A stretch of DNA of 64,000 bases from assembly GCA_018241995.1 (NCBI GenBank), contig JAFECT010000009.1, forward strand, positions 162,111 to 226,110. Direction: 5' to 3'. The stretch's first letter is position 1. The number at the start of each line of letters is the position of its first letter. Positions 54,684 to 64,000 of the stretch are shown piece after piece. The position numbers and the translations under genes are program-made. Origin of the DNA: Pseudomonadota bacterium. Its GTDB lineage: Bacteria > Pseudomonadota > Alphaproteobacteria > Caulobacterales > Caulobacteraceae. Under the pieces are notes generated by a model, which saw only the letters and a program-made list of their open reading frames with translations, did not search any database and had not been told where the DNA came from.

Positions 54684-54989
54684 ATGGCTCGATTCCTCGC
54701 CTGGATCGTGGTGCTGTTCGCCGCCGGCCTCCTGGCCTGGTGGGGCTGGACCGCCTATGGGCCGCACCGCTCGGCCTATGCGCCCAACGGCAAGGTCGAC
54801 GCCGAACTCGACGCCCAGCCGACGCCCGCGCCCCTGCCCAAGGCGCCTCTGGCCGCGCCCAAGGCGGACGCGAACGGCTTGCCGACCTCGCCGATCCCCT
54901 ACGACCAGCTCAAGAAGGGCGAGACCGCGGGCGAGGTGAACACGGCGCCGCCAGAAAGGAAGAGCGACGAGAAGGCGGTCTTCTACTGA
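54684..54989 (+). CDS. Small membrane-anchored Pro-rich protein ending in VFY
   Basis: A 101-residue protein with one transmembrane helix (about 4-24, WIVVLFAAGLLAWWGW) and an extended Pro/Ala/Lys-rich tail (PTPAPLPKAPLAAPK) that is probably periplasmic and disordered. It ends EKAVFY, matching the last residues of the upstream protein (KTVFY). The six-base gap and shared ending indicate a functional pair. I do not recognise the family. It is convergent with the DUF1963 gene. Confidence 0.7.
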   Translation: MARFLAWIVVLFAAGLLAWWGWTAYGPHRSAYAPNGKVDAELDAQPTPAPLPKAPLAAPKADANGLPTSPIPYDQLKKGETAGEVNTAPPERKSDEKAVFY

Positions 54990-55005
54990 GCGCGATGGCC
55001 GGTTC

Positions 55006-55905
55006 TCAGCTGCACTGCAGCTCCATCCAGGCCTGATCCCAACGCCGGTTCCGGATGTCTTCGTCGCGCATCTGGAAATAGAGCGCGCCGCAGTCGCCCC
55101 ACATCATCTCCGCCTCGTCCATCGAACCGAGCTCGAGAAGCAGCCGCCACACGTGCGCCCCTGGGATGAGATGCGCGCCTTTGCGGTATCCATCCGGCCC
55201 CCCGCAATAGATGCCGTTGGACACGAGCTGCGCCGGAGCCTGAATGTCGTTCTGGATCGGGGTCGGCCAGCCCCCAAAGCGCGTCTGTGGCGGCAGGTCT
55301 TCGACCAATTCTGCGAGTTCGCCGTAGGCCAACATCTCGGAAGGGCTGATGGCCTTCTCGGCAGGAGCCACGAAATGCTCATGCGGGCTCATCCAGCCCA
55401 GCGTGGACGAGAGACTGACCGCGGGCAACCGCCCCTGGTCCCCGAGGCGTTCAGGCCAAGGCGCTTCGTGGGTGGGAGACTCCACAAGGAGCACCCGCCA
55501 ATGCGGCTTGTCCGCGGGATCGAACCCCCAAGCCTCCTGCGCGAGGGCGTCGTAGAAGAATAGCAGCACGCCTGCACCTGGAAGACCAAGATCAGTCAGG
55601 ACGAGCGGCGGAATCTCGGCGAGTGCGATCTGGGCGAGGAAGGTGAGGGGAATGGGGTCCGCCGTGGGTGTCCGTTTGCCCCAACCGAACAGGCCTCGCT
55701 TGACCGGGGGCGCCGGCCGATGCGGCCACTCGAAGCCGAGGCCGACCAGGGGTTGGCCGCCAAGGCGGCTTAGGCGAGAGGTGTCTGCCGTGGGCTGCAT
55801 GGCTGCAACCGGGCGGACTAGGCGCTCAATCTTCGCGGCGAGCGGAGCCGTCAGGTGCTGGCGCAACCTTGTGAGCAAAGCTTCGCGGTCACTCTCGAAG
55901 ATCAT
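55006..55905 (-). CDS. DUF1963 (YwqG-like) protein
   Basis: A 299-residue soluble protein of the YwqG/DUF1963 type: it carries SRLGGQPLVG near residue 50, PLTFLAQIALAEI, and LLFFYDA-type beta-hairpin segments, and ends with DCGALYFQMRDEDI. The function of the family is unknown. The start at 55905 is preferred, since a G-rich sequence precedes it; an in-frame ATG ten codons upstream (55935) is possible. Codon use is less GC-biased than in flanking housekeeping genes. Confidence 0.8.
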   Translation of the reverse strand: MIFESDREALLTRLRQHLTAPLAAKIERLVRPVAAMQPTADTSRLSRLGGQPLVGLGFEWPHRPAPPVKRGLFGWGKRTPTADPIPLTFLAQIALAEIPPLVLTDLGLPGAGVLLFFYDALAQEAWGFDPADKPHWRVLLVESPTHEAPWPERLGDQGRLPAVSLSSTLGWMSPHEHFVAPAEKAISPSEMLAYGELAELVEDLPPQTRFGGWPTPIQNDIQAPAQLVSNGIYCGGPDGYRKGAHLIPGAHVWRLLLELGSMDEAEMMWGDCGALYFQMRDEDIRNRRWDQAWMELQCS

Positions 55906-56023
55906 GCGCCCCCACTCGACTCCATTCGCGACCATCTGCGCTTATGCCGACGGAGCAGGCGCGCCCGCATGCCTGGAGCTGTCTGATCGCTCATGCCTTT
56001 TGATCGCCAGACGCGTCTATATG

Positions 56024-56053
56024 AAAAAGGCCCCGGATCGCTCCGGGGCCTTT
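56024..56053 (-). terminator. Intrinsic terminator of the trmD-rplS unit
   Basis: On the minus strand a 12-bp perfect stem (56042-56053 with 56026-56037) closes a 4-base loop and runs into TTTTT. It lies 24 bases beyond the rplS stop. Confidence 0.88.
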
Positions 56054-56076
56054 CGCTATCTGAGGGGTCGAGGGCC

Positions 56077-56487
56077 TCAGCCCTCGGAGCCTTCGGCTTC
56101 GGCGGCGGTGGCCGCGCCCTTGCCGCTGGTCATCTGGCGTTCGGCGATACGGGCCGACTTACCGCGACGGTCGCGCAGGTAGTAGAGCTTGGCGCGACGC
56201 ACCACGCCGCGACGCTTGACCTCGATGGATTCGATCGACGGCGACAGGATCGGGAACACGCGTTCCACGCCTTCGCCGAAGCTGATCTTGCGGACCGTGA
56301 AGGTCTCGGAAATGCCGGCGCTGTCGCGCGCGATGCAGACGCCTTCGAAGGCCTGGACGCGTTCACGCTCGCCTTCCTTGATGCGCACGTTGACGCGCAG
56401 GGTGTCGCCGGGCTGGAAGGCGGGGATCTTGCGGTCGCCGAGGAGCTTCTTGGCTTCTTCGGCTTCGATCTGCTGCAGCAGGTTCAT
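56077..56487 (-). CDS. rplS: 50S ribosomal protein L19
   Basis: L19, located at the subunit interface, 136 residues. The conserved body ([14 protein letters not shown] ... [26 protein letters not shown]) is intact; the last ~20 residues form an Ala/Glu-rich tail ([16 protein letters not shown]). It follows trmD by 24 bases and is followed by a terminator. In most bacteria it belongs to the rpsP-rimM-trmD-rplS operon, but here rpsP-rimM is 37 kb away on the opposite strand. Confidence 0.96.
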   Translation of the reverse strand: MNLLQQIEAEEAKKLLGDRKIPAFQPGDTLRVNVRIKEGERERVQAFEGVCIARDSAGISETFTVRKISFGEGVERVFPILSPSIESIEVKRRGVVRRAKLYYLRDRRGKSARIAERQMTSGKGAATAAEAEGSEG

Positions 56488-56511
56488 CGTCTTAGTCCTT
56501 TCGTCTCGGGC

Positions 56512-57222
56512 TTAGTCGCCCTTTGCCTGTTGATTGGCGAGGAACTGGGACCAGAGGTCCGGCCTTCGCTCGCGGGTCACGTCTCGTCTCTTGGCCTGGC
56601 GCCAGGCGGCGATCTTCGCGTGATCGCCCGACAGCAGGATCTCCGGTATCGAAAGCCCCTCGAACTCCCGCGGTCTGGTGTACTGCGGATGCTCCAGAAG
56701 CCCGTCTTCGAAGCTCTCCTCCGACAGCGAGGCCTGTTGGCCGAGCACGCCGGGGATGAGCCTTACGCACGCCTCGATCACGACCATCGCCGCAGCTTCG
56801 CCGCCGGCGAGCACCGCGTCTCCGACCGAGACCTCCTCGAACCCGCGCGCGTCGAGCACGCGCTGGTCCACCCCCTCGAACCGGCCGCACAGGACGATAA
56901 CGCCCGGCGCCTTGGCCCATTCCTTGACGCGCGCCTGGGTCAGGGGCCGACCCCGGGCGCTCATGTACAAAAGCGGCCGTCCCGCCCGGTCCACGCTGTC
57001 CAGCGCCCCGGCCACGACGTCCGCCTTCAGGACTTGCCCCGGACCGCCACCGGCAGGGGTGTCGTCCAGGAAGCCGCGCTTATCCTTCGAAAAGGCGCGA
57101 ATGTCCACTGTTTCAAGCCGCCACAGGTCCTGCTCACGCCAGGCCGTGCCGATCAGCGACACGCCGAGCGGGCCGGGAAAGGCCTCGGGGAACATGGTCA
57201 GGACGGTGGCGGTGAAAGCCAT
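56512..57222 (-). CDS. trmD: tRNA (guanine-N1-)-methyltransferase TrmD
   Basis: A 236-residue SPOUT methyltransferase making m1G37 to prevent frameshifting. The trefoil-knot SAM site is visible as [11 protein letters not shown] and [13 protein letters not shown]; the N-terminus [15 protein letters not shown] is typical. It forms a two-gene unit with rplS. RimM, usually encoded just upstream, is elsewhere in the window. Confidence 0.96.
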   Translation of the reverse strand: MAFTATVLTMFPEAFPGPLGVSLIGTAWREQDLWRLETVDIRAFSKDKRGFLDDTPAGGGPGQVLKADVVAGALDSVDRAGRPLLYMSARGRPLTQARVKEWAKAPGVIVLCGRFEGVDQRVLDARGFEEVSVGDAVLAGGEAAAMVVIEACVRLIPGVLGQQASLSEESFEDGLLEHPQYTRPREFEGLSIPEILLSGDHAKIAAWRQAKRRDVTRERRPDLWSQFLANQQAKGD

Positions 57223-57270
57223 GGCGGCGCTGGGTAGGGGAAAAGCGCGCCGAAGGCCAGAGCAGGCGGG

Positions 57271-57702
57271 TCAGTCGCGCGGCCCGAAAACGCCCAGCTT
57301 GAGCAGGAGCATCAACACCGGGAGCAGCGCGAGGGCCGCAGCCCCGACGGCGAAGACCCCGATCTTCCATGGGTTCGGCAGGGTGCGGACAGTAACCCAC
57401 CCCCAGATGGGCGTGCCGATCCAGAAGCAGGCGAACAACAGCGGCACGAACGACCAGCGCAGGGGTGGTTTCGGCAGGGGCGCGGGCGGCGGCGCCGCGT
57501 CTTGCAGCACGGCTACGGCGTCAGCGGCCTCATCCCAGGGCACGCACACGCGAAACCCGTTGAGGAACGGCTGGGCCGTCCAGTTCACCGAGCCATAGGT
57601 TTCATCCGCGACCGACGCCTGGAACCCACACGCGCGCAGCAGGCTGCCGACGACCTGCGCCTCGTTCAGCGAGAAGTAGCGGGCGATGACGGCGAGTTTC
57701 AC
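57271..57702 (-). CDS. DUF2007-domain membrane protein
   Basis: A 143-residue protein. The N-terminal ~75 residues form a DUF2007-like module (LAVIARYFSLNEAQVVGSLLRACGFQ in part), a small alpha/beta domain described as putative signal transducing, here with WDEAADAVAVL at its end. Two transmembrane helices follow (about 88-108 and 118-138). The GTG at 57702 is chosen because GGAGGG precedes it at a good distance; it starts four bases after the upstream secreted-protein gene, so the two are probably co-transcribed. Confidence 0.75.
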   Translation of the reverse strand: MKLAVIARYFSLNEAQVVGSLLRACGFQASVADETYGSVNWTAQPFLNGFRVCVPWDEAADAVAVLQDAAPPPAPLPKPPLRWSFVPLLFACFWIGTPIWGWVTVRTLPNPWKIGVFAVGAAALALLPVLMLLLKLGVFGPRD

Positions 57703-57706
57703 GCGC

Positions 57707-58303
57707 TCAGCCCTCCGACCGCGGCGCGCCGAAGCAAGCCAACACACGCCAACCGTCGCCGTGACGCTCCAGCACGCAGTCGGCGGCGCCGCTCTCCTCG
57801 GGGCTGGCGTTCCAGGCGTAGCCGGCCAGGGCGTAGCGGCCGTCGCGGGAATAGGTCGGCATGGTGAAGCCGATGCGCGGGCGGAACAGTTGATAGTCGA
57901 CGCAGAAGTTCGGCGCCTTCACCGGCACATAGTCGCGTCGCGCGCAGGGGTCGGGGTAGGCCGAGACGGTCGACAGCACAGGCTGGCTGATACCCGCGGC
58001 CTGCCACTCGCAAGCCACGCGCTCGCCGTCCTTGGGCAGGCGCCCCGCGCCGTCGCGCATGGCGTTCAGCACCTTGGTCGGCACATTGGGCAGGGTCGCG
58101 GGCAGATGGGCCGCGCGCGGCAGGGTCATCGGCTCCAGCGGATGCGGCAGGGCGTCGTGCGCCTTCAGTTCGACCTTGGCCAGAGTGATGAACACCATGC
58201 AGTCGTCGCTGCTGGACATCGGGACGGCGTCGGGGTTCGGCGCCTGGGCCATGGCGGGCTGGACCGACGCCAGGGCGATCAGGATCGGGAGGACACGCTG
58301 CAT
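57707..58303 (-). CDS. Secreted protein, unknown
   Basis: A 198-residue protein with a signal peptide (MQRVLPILIALASVQPAMA, cleavage near residue 19). The mature part has six cysteines (DDCMVF, VACEW, DPCAR, NFCVD, AADCVL, LACFG), probably paired in disulfides, and ends with a short DGWRVLACFGAPR strand typical of small beta-rich exported proteins. I do not recognise the family. It is followed after four bases by the DUF2007 gene. Confidence 0.72.
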   Translation of the reverse strand: MQRVLPILIALASVQPAMAQAPNPDAVPMSSSDDCMVFITLAKVELKAHDALPHPLEPMTLPRAAHLPATLPNVPTKVLNAMRDGAGRLPKDGERVACEWQAAGISQPVLSTVSAYPDPCARRDYVPVKAPNFCVDYQLFRPRIGFTMPTYSRDGRYALAGYAWNASPEESGAADCVLERHGDGWRVLACFGAPRSEG

Positions 58304-58373
58304 CGCCGTCTCCGCAGTTGCGTAGGCAAGCTTAGCTGCAACTTCGGGTCGGCGTCATCCGCGGAATGTCGGC

Positions 58374-58428
58374 GCGCCCTCTCCACCACCCTTCGGGCGG
58401 TCCCCCTCTCCCGTGAACGGGAGAGGTG
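58374..58428 (+). repeat. Palindromic repeat, left member of an inverted pair (family A)
   Basis: A 55-base element with two hairpins: an imperfect one (ACCACCC-TTC-GGGCGGT) and a perfect 9-bp one (CCTCTCCCG-TGAA-CGGGAGAGG). An inverted copy lies 21 bases downstream. Confidence 0.8.
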
Positions 58429-58449
58429 AGAGCAGAGCCGAGCGCTAAA

Positions 58450-58504
58450 CACCTCTCCCGCATGCGGGAGAGGGGGACCATGCGCAGCATGGTGGAGAGG
58501 GCGC
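58450..58504 (-). repeat. Palindromic repeat, right member of an inverted pair (family A)
   Basis: The inverted copy of the 58374-58428 element, also 55 bases. Its first stem differs (ACCATGC-TGC-GCATGGT) by changes on both arms that preserve or improve pairing. It ends 16 bases before the sucB stop codon and may also serve as a 3' end structure. Confidence 0.8.
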
Positions 58505-58520
58505 GCGGCCGCGCCGCCGG

Positions 58521-60164
<1,644 letters not shown>

Positions 60165-60217
60165 GAAGAGGGCTCCGGGGGAGGGCAGAGTATTGGGCTT
60201 TTAGACTCAGGAACGGC

Positions 60218-63193
60218 TTAGGCGAAAGCCTCGTTGAGGAAGCTCTCGAGTTCTTTCAGGTGCCGGCTCATCAGACCCGCCGCCGTCGAGGCCGAAGCCG
60301 GCCGGCCGACGTAGCGGGCGCGCTTGGCCTTCACCTCCATCCGCTCCAGCGTCAGTTCCAGCCACGGATCGACGAAGGTCCAGCCGCCCATGTTCTTGGG
60401 CTCTTCCTGGCACCAGACCAGTTCCGCGTTCTTGAAGCGGCCGAGCTCGGTCAGCATCGACTTCATCGGCCACGGATAGAACTGCTCCAGGCGCATCAGA
60501 TAGACGTCGTTGATCCCGCGCTTTTCCCGGCTTTCGAGCAGGTCGTAGTAGACCTTGCCCGAGCACAGCACGATGCGGCGGATCTTGTCGTCGGGAACCA
60601 GCTTCACGCCCGCGACCTCGGGACGGCGCTCGGCGTCGTCGTGCAGCATGCGGTGGAAGGACGAGCCCTCGGCCAGTTCGCTCAGGTCCGACACCGCCTT
60701 CTTGTGACGCAGCAGGCTCTTGGGCGTCATGATGATCAGGGGCTTGCGGAAATCGCGGTGCACCTGCCGGCGCAGGATGTGGAAGTAGTTGGCCGGCGTG
60801 GTGCAGTTGGCGACCTGCATATTGTCTTCGGCGCAGAGCTGCAGATACCGCTCCAGGCGGGCCGAGGAGTGCTCCGGACCCTGGCCCTCGTAGCCGTGCG
60901 GCAGGAGCATGGTCAGGCCCGACATGCGCAACCACTTGCGCTCGCCCGACGAGATGAACTGGTCGACCAGCACCTGGGCGCCGTTGGCGAAGTCGCCGAA
61001 CTGGGCCTCCCACAGCACCAGCGTGTTGGGGTCGGTGAGGGAGTAGCCGTACTCGAAGCCCAGCACCGCCTCTTCCGACAGGGCGGAGTCGATCACCTCG
61101 AACGGGGCCTGGCCCGGGCGCAGGTTGTTCAGCGGCACATAGGGCTGCTCGGTCACCTGGTCGATCATGGCCGAGTGGCGCTGGCTGAAGGTGCCGCGCA
61201 CGCTGTCCTGGCCGGACAGGCGCACCGGGAAGCCCTCGTCCACGAGCGAGCCGAAGGCCAGGCTCTCGGCGGTGGCCCAGTCCAGGTCCTTGCCGGTCTC
61301 GATGCTCTCGCGACGCCCGGCCATGACGCGGGCCAGGGTCTTGTGGATGTTCACCCCGTCCGGAACCGTGGTCAGCTTGGCGCCGATTTCCTTGAGCTTG
61401 GCCATGGGCACGGCGGTCTCGCCGCGGCGCTCGTCGTTCTCCGGCAGGCCGAAGCCGGTCCACTTGCCGTCCAGCCAGTCGGCCTTGTCGGGGTTGTAGC
61501 TCTTGCCCTGCTCGAACTCGACGTCGAGGAAGGCGTCGAACTCCGCCACCCACTGGTCGACCTGCGCCTGGGTCGCCACGCCCTCGGCCACCAGGCGCTG
61601 GGCATAGAGCTCCCGCGTCGAGGGGTGGTCCTTGATCTTGGCGTACATCAGGGGCTGGGTGAACGTGGGGTCGTCGCCCTCGTTGTGACCAAAGCGGCGG
61701 TAGCAGAACATGTCCACCACCGTGTCCTTGCCGAAAATCTGGCGGAACTCGACGGCCAGGCGCGTCGCGAAGACCACGGCCTCCGGGTCGTCCCCGTTCA
61801 CGTGCAGGATCGGGGCCTGCACCATCAGGGCCACGTCGGACGGATAGGGCGAGGAGCGCGAGTTCCGCGGGCTGGTGGTGAAGCCGATCTGGTTGTTGAT
61901 CACGAAGTGCAGGGTGCCGCCGGTGCGGTAGCCCTTCAGCCCCATCAGGGCGAAGCACTCGGCCACCACGCCCTGGCCGGCGAAGGCCGCATCGCCGTGG
62001 ATCAGCAGCGGCATGATCCGGCCGCGGTCGGCGCTCGGGTCCTTGCGCAGGATGAAGGCCTGCTTGGCCCGCGCCTTGCCGATCACCACCGGGTTGACGA
62101 TCTCGAGGTGGGACGGGTTCGCGGTCAGCGACAGGTGGACGTTCTTGCTGTCGAACTCGCGGTTCGACGAGGCGCCCAGGTGGTACTTCACGTCGCCCGA
62201 GCCCTCGATGTCGGAGGGGACCGAGCTGCCGCCCTGGAACTCGTGGAAGATGGTGCGGTAGGGCTTGCCCATCACCGCGGCCAGCACGTTCAGGCGGCCC
62301 CGGTGGGCCATGCCCACCGTGATCTCCTCGACCCCCATGGCGCCGCCGCGCTTGATCACCTGCTCCAGCGCCGGGACCATGGCCTCGCCGCCGTCCAGGC
62401 CGAAGCGCTTGGTGCCGGGGAAGCGGCGGTGCAGGAAGCGTTCGAACGCCTCGGTCTCGATCAGCTTCTTCAGGATCGAGATCTTGCCCTCGGGCGTGAA
62501 GGCGATCTCCTTGTCACGGCCCTCGATGCGCTCCTGGATCCACTGCTTCTCGGCCGGCTCGGCGATGTGCATGTACTGCACGCCGACATTGCCGCAGTAG
62601 GTGCGGCGCATGATCTGCAGGATCTCGCGGATCGAGGCGAACTCCAGCCCCAGCGTCCCGTCGATGAAGATCGGCCGGTCCATGTCCGCTTCGGAGAAGC
62701 CGTAGAAGTCGGGCTCCAGTTCGCGGTTCTGGGCGGGGGGCTGCAGGCCCAGGGGGTCGAGGTTGGCGTAGAGGTGGCCGCGGATTCGGTAGGCGCGGAT
62801 CAGCATCATCGCCCGGATGGCGTCGTGGGCGGCGGCCTTGAACTGGTCGGGCGAGACGCCGGTGGAGGCGGCGGCGGCCACCGCCTTGGCGGCGACGGGG
62901 GCCTCAACCTTGCCGGCCTTGGGCGCTTCCTCAGGCCACTGGCCGTCGAGCGCCGACAGGGTCTCGGTGCGGGCGATCTCGGGCTCGCGGCCCCAGCTGC
63001 CGGCTGCCGCGTTCTGGGCCACGGCCTCGGCGGAATCGCGCAGCTGCTCGAAGAAGGCGCGCCAGGCGGCGCTGACCGAGTTCGGGTCTTTGGCCCAGCG
63101 CTCGTGCATGTCCTCGATGAAGGCGGCGTTGCCTCCATAGAGGAACGAGGTCTCGGCGAAGACCTGGTTCAGCCGGCCGGCGTCGTCAGCCAT
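60218..63193 (-). CDS. sucA: 2-oxoglutarate dehydrogenase E1 component
   Basis: A 991-residue thiamine-diphosphate enzyme decarboxylating 2-oxoglutarate and passing succinyl to the SucB lipoyl group. The N-terminus NQVFAETSFLYGGNAAFIEDMHERW is typical of E1o. HRGRLNVLAAVMGKP and IHGDAAFAGQGVV (TPP-binding) and the C-terminal LEQFYPWP are conserved. The start at 63193 (MADDAGR) replaces a frame six codons longer. It lies between sucD and sucB in the usual order, but a 444-base repeat-bearing gap separates it from sucD. Confidence 0.97.
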   Translation of the reverse strand: MADDAGRLNQVFAETSFLYGGNAAFIEDMHERWAKDPNSVSAAWRAFFEQLRDSAEAVAQNAAAGSWGREPEIARTETLSALDGQWPEEAPKAGKVEAPVAAKAVAAAASTGVSPDQFKAAAHDAIRAMMLIRAYRIRGHLYANLDPLGLQPPAQNRELEPDFYGFSEADMDRPIFIDGTLGLEFASIREILQIMRRTYCGNVGVQYMHIAEPAEKQWIQERIEGRDKEIAFTPEGKISILKKLIETEAFERFLHRRFPGTKRFGLDGGEAMVPALEQVIKRGGAMGVEEITVGMAHRGRLNVLAAVMGKPYRTIFHEFQGGSSVPSDIEGSGDVKYHLGASSNREFDSKNVHLSLTANPSHLEIVNPVVIGKARAKQAFILRKDPSADRGRIMPLLIHGDAAFAGQGVVAECFALMGLKGYRTGGTLHFVINNQIGFTTSPRNSRSSPYPSDVALMVQAPILHVNGDDPEAVVFATRLAVEFRQIFGKDTVVDMFCYRRFGHNEGDDPTFTQPLMYAKIKDHPSTRELYAQRLVAEGVATQAQVDQWVAEFDAFLDVEFEQGKSYNPDKADWLDGKWTGFGLPENDERRGETAVPMAKLKEIGAKLTTVPDGVNIHKTLARVMAGRRESIETGKDLDWATAESLAFGSLVDEGFPVRLSGQDSVRGTFSQRHSAMIDQVTEQPYVPLNNLRPGQAPFEVIDSALSEEAVLGFEYGYSLTDPNTLVLWEAQFGDFANGAQVLVDQFISSGERKWLRMSGLTMLLPHGYEGQGPEHSSARLERYLQLCAEDNMQVANCTTPANYFHILRRQVHRDFRKPLIIMTPKSLLRHKKAVSDLSELAEGSSFHRMLHDDAERRPEVAGVKLVPDDKIRRIVLCSGKVYYDLLESREKRGINDVYLMRLEQFYPWPMKSMLTELGRFKNAELVWCQEEPKNMGGWTFVDPWLELTLERMEVKAKRARYVGRPASASTAAGLMSRHLKELESFLNEAFA

Positions 63194-63637
63194 ATCTCGT
63201 CTCGTCCTCAAGCGGCCGCCCGGAAATGGTCGGGGCCGACCGTTAGATAGTCACAGATCGCTAACCAAACATTCCCCCGAAAGCTGCCCGGCGGAACGCG
63301 GTCGCCCCGCCGTCGATCGCCGCGGACGGAGACCGGCTTCGCTGGGGAAGCGTGGGGAGGCGCGTGGTTATACACACAACCGCGCGGAAGTGGGGCCGGG
63401 CGAGGTAAAATTCGATGACGAATTCTGATCCTTCCCTCCTTGCGGGGGAAGGATGGGCCCCGGCGACGAAGTCGCTGGGAGGATGGGGGGTCTGGATAGG
63501 GGCGCAGGAGGGATCGCGGGTGCGTCGCTAGTGCGGTCACGTGAGACTAGTGGGCCGTCCGCTTCCGGCGGCGCGACCCCCTATCCTCCCGTTGCTTGAG
63601 CAACGGGGCCCATCCTTTTCCCGCAAGGGGGCAAGGA
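63194..63637. other. 444-base intergenic region between sucA and sucD
   Basis: I see no gene here. It contains the sucA leader, a hairpin at about 63361-63386 (GCGTGGTT ... AACCGCGC), a perfect inverted repeat AATTCG-ATGA-CGAATT at 63409-63424, and the two copies of a 70-base palindromic element listed separately. A sucA promoter may lie between 63200 and 63400, but no confident -35/-10 pair can be assigned. Confidence 0.6.
63425..63494 (-). repeat. Palindromic repeat, one member of an inverted pair (family B)
   Basis: A 70-base element that reads, on the minus strand, ACCCCCCATCCTCCC, then a small hairpin (GCGAC-TTC-GTCGC), GGGGCCCATCC, and a hairpin CCTTCCCCCGCAAGG-like end. It matches 63573-63641 in inverse orientation with stem changes on both arms. 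Confidence 0.78.
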
Positions 63638-63641
63638 TCAG
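63573..63641 (+). repeat. Palindromic repeat, second member of an inverted pair (family B)
   Basis: The inverted copy of 63425-63494. Its internal hairpin is GTTGC-TTGA-GCAAC, different in sequence from its partner but equally paired. Its TGATCC end coincides with the sucD stop codon (63638-63640 on the minus strand). Confidence 0.78.
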
Positions 63642-64000
63642 CCCTTCAGCAGCTCCACCAGCGTCTGGCCCAGCGCCGCCGGGGACGGCGAGACGCGGAT
63701 GCCCGCGGCCTTCATCGCCTCGGTCTTGGAGCCCGCGTCGCCCTTGCCGCCGGAGATGATCGCGCCCGCGTGGCCCATGCGGCGGCCCGGAGGCGCCGTG
63801 ACGCCGGCGATGAAGCCGACGGTGGGTTTGGAGCGGCCCTTCTTGGCCTCGTCGGCCAGGAACTGGGCGGCGTCTTCTTCCGCCGTGCCGCCGATTTCGC
63901 CGATCATGATGATCGACTTGGTCTCGGGGTCGGCCAGGAACATTTCCAGGACGTCGATGAACTCGGTGCCCTTGACCGGGTCGCCGCCGATGCCGACCGC
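63638..64000 (-). CDS. sucD: Succinyl-CoA synthetase alpha subunit, C-terminal part, open at right edge
   Basis: The last 120 residues of the alpha subunit of succinyl-CoA synthetase, which makes ATP or GTP from succinyl-Co[22 protein letters not shown] is present in part at the edge, and [12 protein letters not shown] carries the phosphorylated histidine. The frame continues beyond the window. The position upstream of sucA-sucB fits the sucCDAB order. The stop codon lies within the end of a palindromic repeat. Confidence 0.96.
   Translation of the reverse strand, partial: AVGIGGDPVKGTEFIDVLEMFLADPETKSIIMIGEIGGTAEEDAAQFLADEAKKGRSKPTVGFIAGVTAPPGRRMGHAGAIISGGKGDAGSKTEAMKAAGIRVSPSPAALGQTLVELLKG

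Noticed and set aside
60260..63250. A 996-codon open frame on the plus strand, opposite sucA
   Set aside because: It is the antisense of sucA, which carries all E1o motifs. The antisense product is His/Gln/Leu-rich with no signature, and no ribosome site supports it.

Overview
The window is 64 kb of GC-rich DNA (visibly about two-thirds G+C, with strong G/C third-position bias that opens long false ORFs on antisense strands). Gene content points to Caulobacteraceae in the Alphaproteobacteria (Caulobacter or Phenylobacterium): a TIGR02300/FYDLN-type acidic protein, the alphaproteobacterial addB-addA pair beside tsaE/amgK/murU, a trpF-trpB-trpA-accD-folC run, rpsA-ihfB, and secreted S9 and M3 peptidases. 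It reads as ordinary chromosome. I see no prophage, insertion sequence, CRISPR array or plasmid functions.

Layout. 1-3.4 kb: two tandem secreted prolyl-oligopeptidase-family (S9) enzymes, the first cut by the left edge. 3.6-8 kb: a lipoprotein, then oxyR divergent from ahpC-ahpD, an SRPBCC protein, a small membrane protein and murI. 8.2-13.9 kb: a class A acid phosphatase with a Pho-box-like repeat upstream, a small hypothetical, and two tandem secreted M3 metallopeptidases. 13.9-15.9 kb: an alpha/beta-hydrolase-fold protein that has lost its catalytic residues, divergent from a TetR regulator with matching operator-like palindromes at both start codons, then a membrane-anchored unknown. 16.1-18.8 kb: ffh-rpsP-rimM. 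18.8-23.8 kb: VOC, GST, acetyltransferase, then murJ, trpS and a copper chaperone. 24-25.7 kb: a small membrane protein and a duplicated pair of glycine-zipper envelope proteins, each with its own terminator and a related upstream direct repeat. 25.8-30.8 kb: secreted amidase, YkgJ-like protein, tRNA-Ala(GGC), FYDLN protein, aroA-cmk. 31-36 kb: rpsA, ihfB-mscL, a DoxX-like membrane protein, and a LysR regulator divergent from a membrane protein. 36-41 kb: trpF-trpB-trpA-accD-folC. 41-51 kb: a seven-gene minus-strand run (acyltransferase, tsaE, amgK, murU, addB, addA, trxA), most joined by 4-base start/stop overlaps. 51.4-58.3 kb: mmsA, a TMEM175-like channel, a two-gene membrane/thioredoxin-like cassette whose proteins share a C-terminal VFY, a DUF1963 protein, trmD-rplS and two hypotheticals. 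58.5-64 kb: sucB, sucA and the C-terminal part of sucD, separated by twin inverted palindromic repeats.

How the genes work together. Core functions dominate: 2-oxoglutarate to succinate flux (sucA, sucB, sucD), tryptophan, aromatic, folate and fatty-acid precursors, translation (rpsP, rpsA, rplS, rimM, trmD, trpS, tRNA-Ala), SRP targeting, peptidoglycan synthesis and recycling (murI, murJ, amgK, murU), peroxide defence (OxyR-AhpC-AhpD) and double-strand break repair (AddAB). The accessory signal is modest. The best candidates for something undescribed are the TetR/pseudo-hydrolase pair with twin operators, the VFY-tailed pair, the glycine-zipper duplication with its shared direct repeat, and two families of paired hairpin repeats with compensatory stem changes. 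I do not see a clear new multi-gene system.
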